Shown: positions 42,963 to 43,754 of the stretch, in pieces
Layout: the number at the start of each line of letters is the position of its first letter
How positions within the stretch are numbered: the first letter of the stretch is position 1
Source: Chlorobium sp.
GTDB taxonomy: Bacteria > Bacteroidota > Chlorobiia > Chlorobiales > Chlorobiaceae
Assembly: GCA_013203905.1 (NCBI GenBank)
Contig: JABMPC010000078.1
Span: 1-43,754, forward strand
DNA length: 43,754 bases
Reading direction: 5' to 3'
The notes under the pieces: model-generated
Database searches by the model: none
Told to the model about the DNA's origin: nothing
The model's input: the letters and a program-made list of their open reading frames with translations, nothing else
Made by a program: the position numbers and the translations under genes

Positions 42963-43754
42963 GAGGGCTCCTCCTGTGCAGTGGCGAGAGCCTTTTGATA
43001 GAAGGGGTTTATGCGGAGCATCTCCTCATGCGTGCCGCTGTGCATAACGGCGCCATCCTGAAGCATGATGATCTGCCCGGCACTTTGCACCGTTTCAAGC
43101 CGGTGGGCGATAATGATGGTTGTCCGGTTCTCCATCAATGTTTTCATTGATGCGCTCAGCGAGGCTTCAAGCTCCGGATCGGTATGTGATGTCGGTTCAT
43201 CGAGCACCAGAATCGGCGAGTCTTTGATGAATGCGCGTGCAAGGGCGACCCGCTGAGCTTCACCGCCGCTAAGCCGTGCCCCCTCTTCTCCGATAGGAGT
43301 ATCGAGGCCCTGAGGGAGGCTGGCCGCGACACCTTCAAGCCCCGAGAACACAATTGCCTGCTGAAACTGCTTCGCTGAAGCTTCGCGGTTGGCCATCAGA
43401 ATGTTTTCGCGGAGGGTTTCATTGAAAAGAAACGGGTGCTGTGGAACCCATGATATGAGGCGCTGCCACCCTTCAATACTAAAGCTTTCCAGAGGGTCAT
43501 CGCCAATGGAGATTGTGCCGGAGTCGGGGTCAGCAAAACGGAGAATCATGGAGATGAGGGTGCTTTTGCCTGAACCGCTCGGGCCGATGATGGCGGTGGT
43601 TTTGCCGGCCGGGATGAAACAGTTCGCCTCTCTCAGTGCCTGCATGCCGCTCTGGGGGTACGAGTAGCTGACATTGAGGAACGATATGGGGAGGCTCTGG
43701 ACCGATTCTTTCCGAGGGGTGGCAGTTCCGTTTCGGGGTTCTGGACTCTGGTGC
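42959..43754 (-). CDS. cydD: CydD-type ABC transporter, C-terminal part (5' end outside the window)
   Basis: The reading frame is open to the window edge, so the N-terminal membrane domain lies beyond 43754. The visible ~264 residues are the nucleotide-binding domain: the approach PISFLNVSYSYPQSG, Walker A GPSGSGKST, Q-loop WVPQHPFLFNETLRENILMA, signature LSGGEAQR, Walker B ILVLDEPTSHTDPE and switch HRLETV. The partner is cydC, which overlaps its stop codon. The assignment to CydD rests on this pairing and on the typical cydD-cydC gene order. An internal ATG at 43645 is not the start, since coding similarity continues upstream of it. Confidence 0.88.
   Translation of the reverse strand, partial: HQSPEPRNGTATPRKESVQSLPISFLNVSYSYPQSGMQALREANCFIPAGKTTAIIGPSGSGKSTLISMILRFADPDSGTISIGDDPLESFSIEGWQRLISWVPQHPFLFNETLRENILMANREASAKQFQQAIVFSGLEGVAASLPQGLDTPIGEEGARLSGGEAQRVALARAFIKDSPILVLDEPTSHTDPELEASLSASMKTLMENRTTIIIAHRLETVQSAGQIIMLQDGAVMHSGTHEEMLRINPFYQKALATAQEEPS

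Overview
The window looks like a chromosomal segment of a green sulfur bacterium (Chlorobiaceae, Chlorobium or a close relative). The case rests on gene content: a Rieske-containing CrtU-type carotenoid aromatic-ring synthase, a BciA-type 8-vinyl reductase for (bacterio)chlorophyll synthesis, a monomeric NADP-type isocitrate dehydrogenase of the kind used in the reductive TCA cycle, and an ArsA-type ATPase ending in an Hsp20-like domain. Genes are tightly packed on both strands, with many ATGA overlaps. I see no rRNA, tRNA, phage, insertion sequence or CRISPR array.

Layout. 1-80: a cluster of short CGTCCCCTAGTTTT repeats. 78-1536 (-): queG and a DUF456 membrane protein. 1633-3558 (+): crtU. 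3536-7168 (-): an Mla-type lipid transport operon (permease, ATPase, MCE protein) followed by a serine hydrolase. 7274-10508 (-): pdxJ, rdgB, uppP, then a PHP phosphoesterase after a terminator. 10605-14207 (+): mutS2, pgsA, pgpA. 14186-18002 (-): a GH13 enzyme, yjbQ, dxs. 18212-28538 (+): uvrD/pcrA, an MJ1255-like glycosyltransferase, a nitroreductase, aat, an ArsA-like ATPase, fabI, icd, ymdB. 28599-29600 (-): fbp. 29779-31503 (+): recJ. 31555-35565 (-): an envelope-glycan group (PAP2 phosphatase, GT39, GT2, flippase-like protein). 35622-37390 (+): purU, a lipocalin lipoprotein, and a small unknown protein. 37374-39962 (-): an iron-uptake operon (porin, feoA, feoA, feoB remnant, feoC-like). 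40140-43754 (-): cydD (cut by the window edge), cydC, bciA.

Most of the window is housekeeping: isoprenoid precursor supply (dxs) and pigment end steps (crtU, bciA), phospholipid synthesis (pgsA, pgpA), fatty acid synthesis (fabI), undecaprenyl phosphate recycling (uppP), carbon fixation and gluconeogenesis (icd, fbp), and DNA repair (mutS2, uvrD, recJ).

The most striking observation is in the iron operon. feoB keeps its first ~30 codons, including its overlap with feoA, and its last ~170 codons, but everything between is missing and the two ends are out of frame. The rest of the operon looks intact, which suggests a recent clean internal deletion or an assembly collapse. Secondary points are a His/Gly-rich insertion in one FeoA, two hairpins between feoB and feoC (one a good terminator for the opposite strand), a TTG start beside a 7-T tract in uvrD, and a palindrome coded inside the uvrD linker. 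I did not find a convincing new defence or mobile system.
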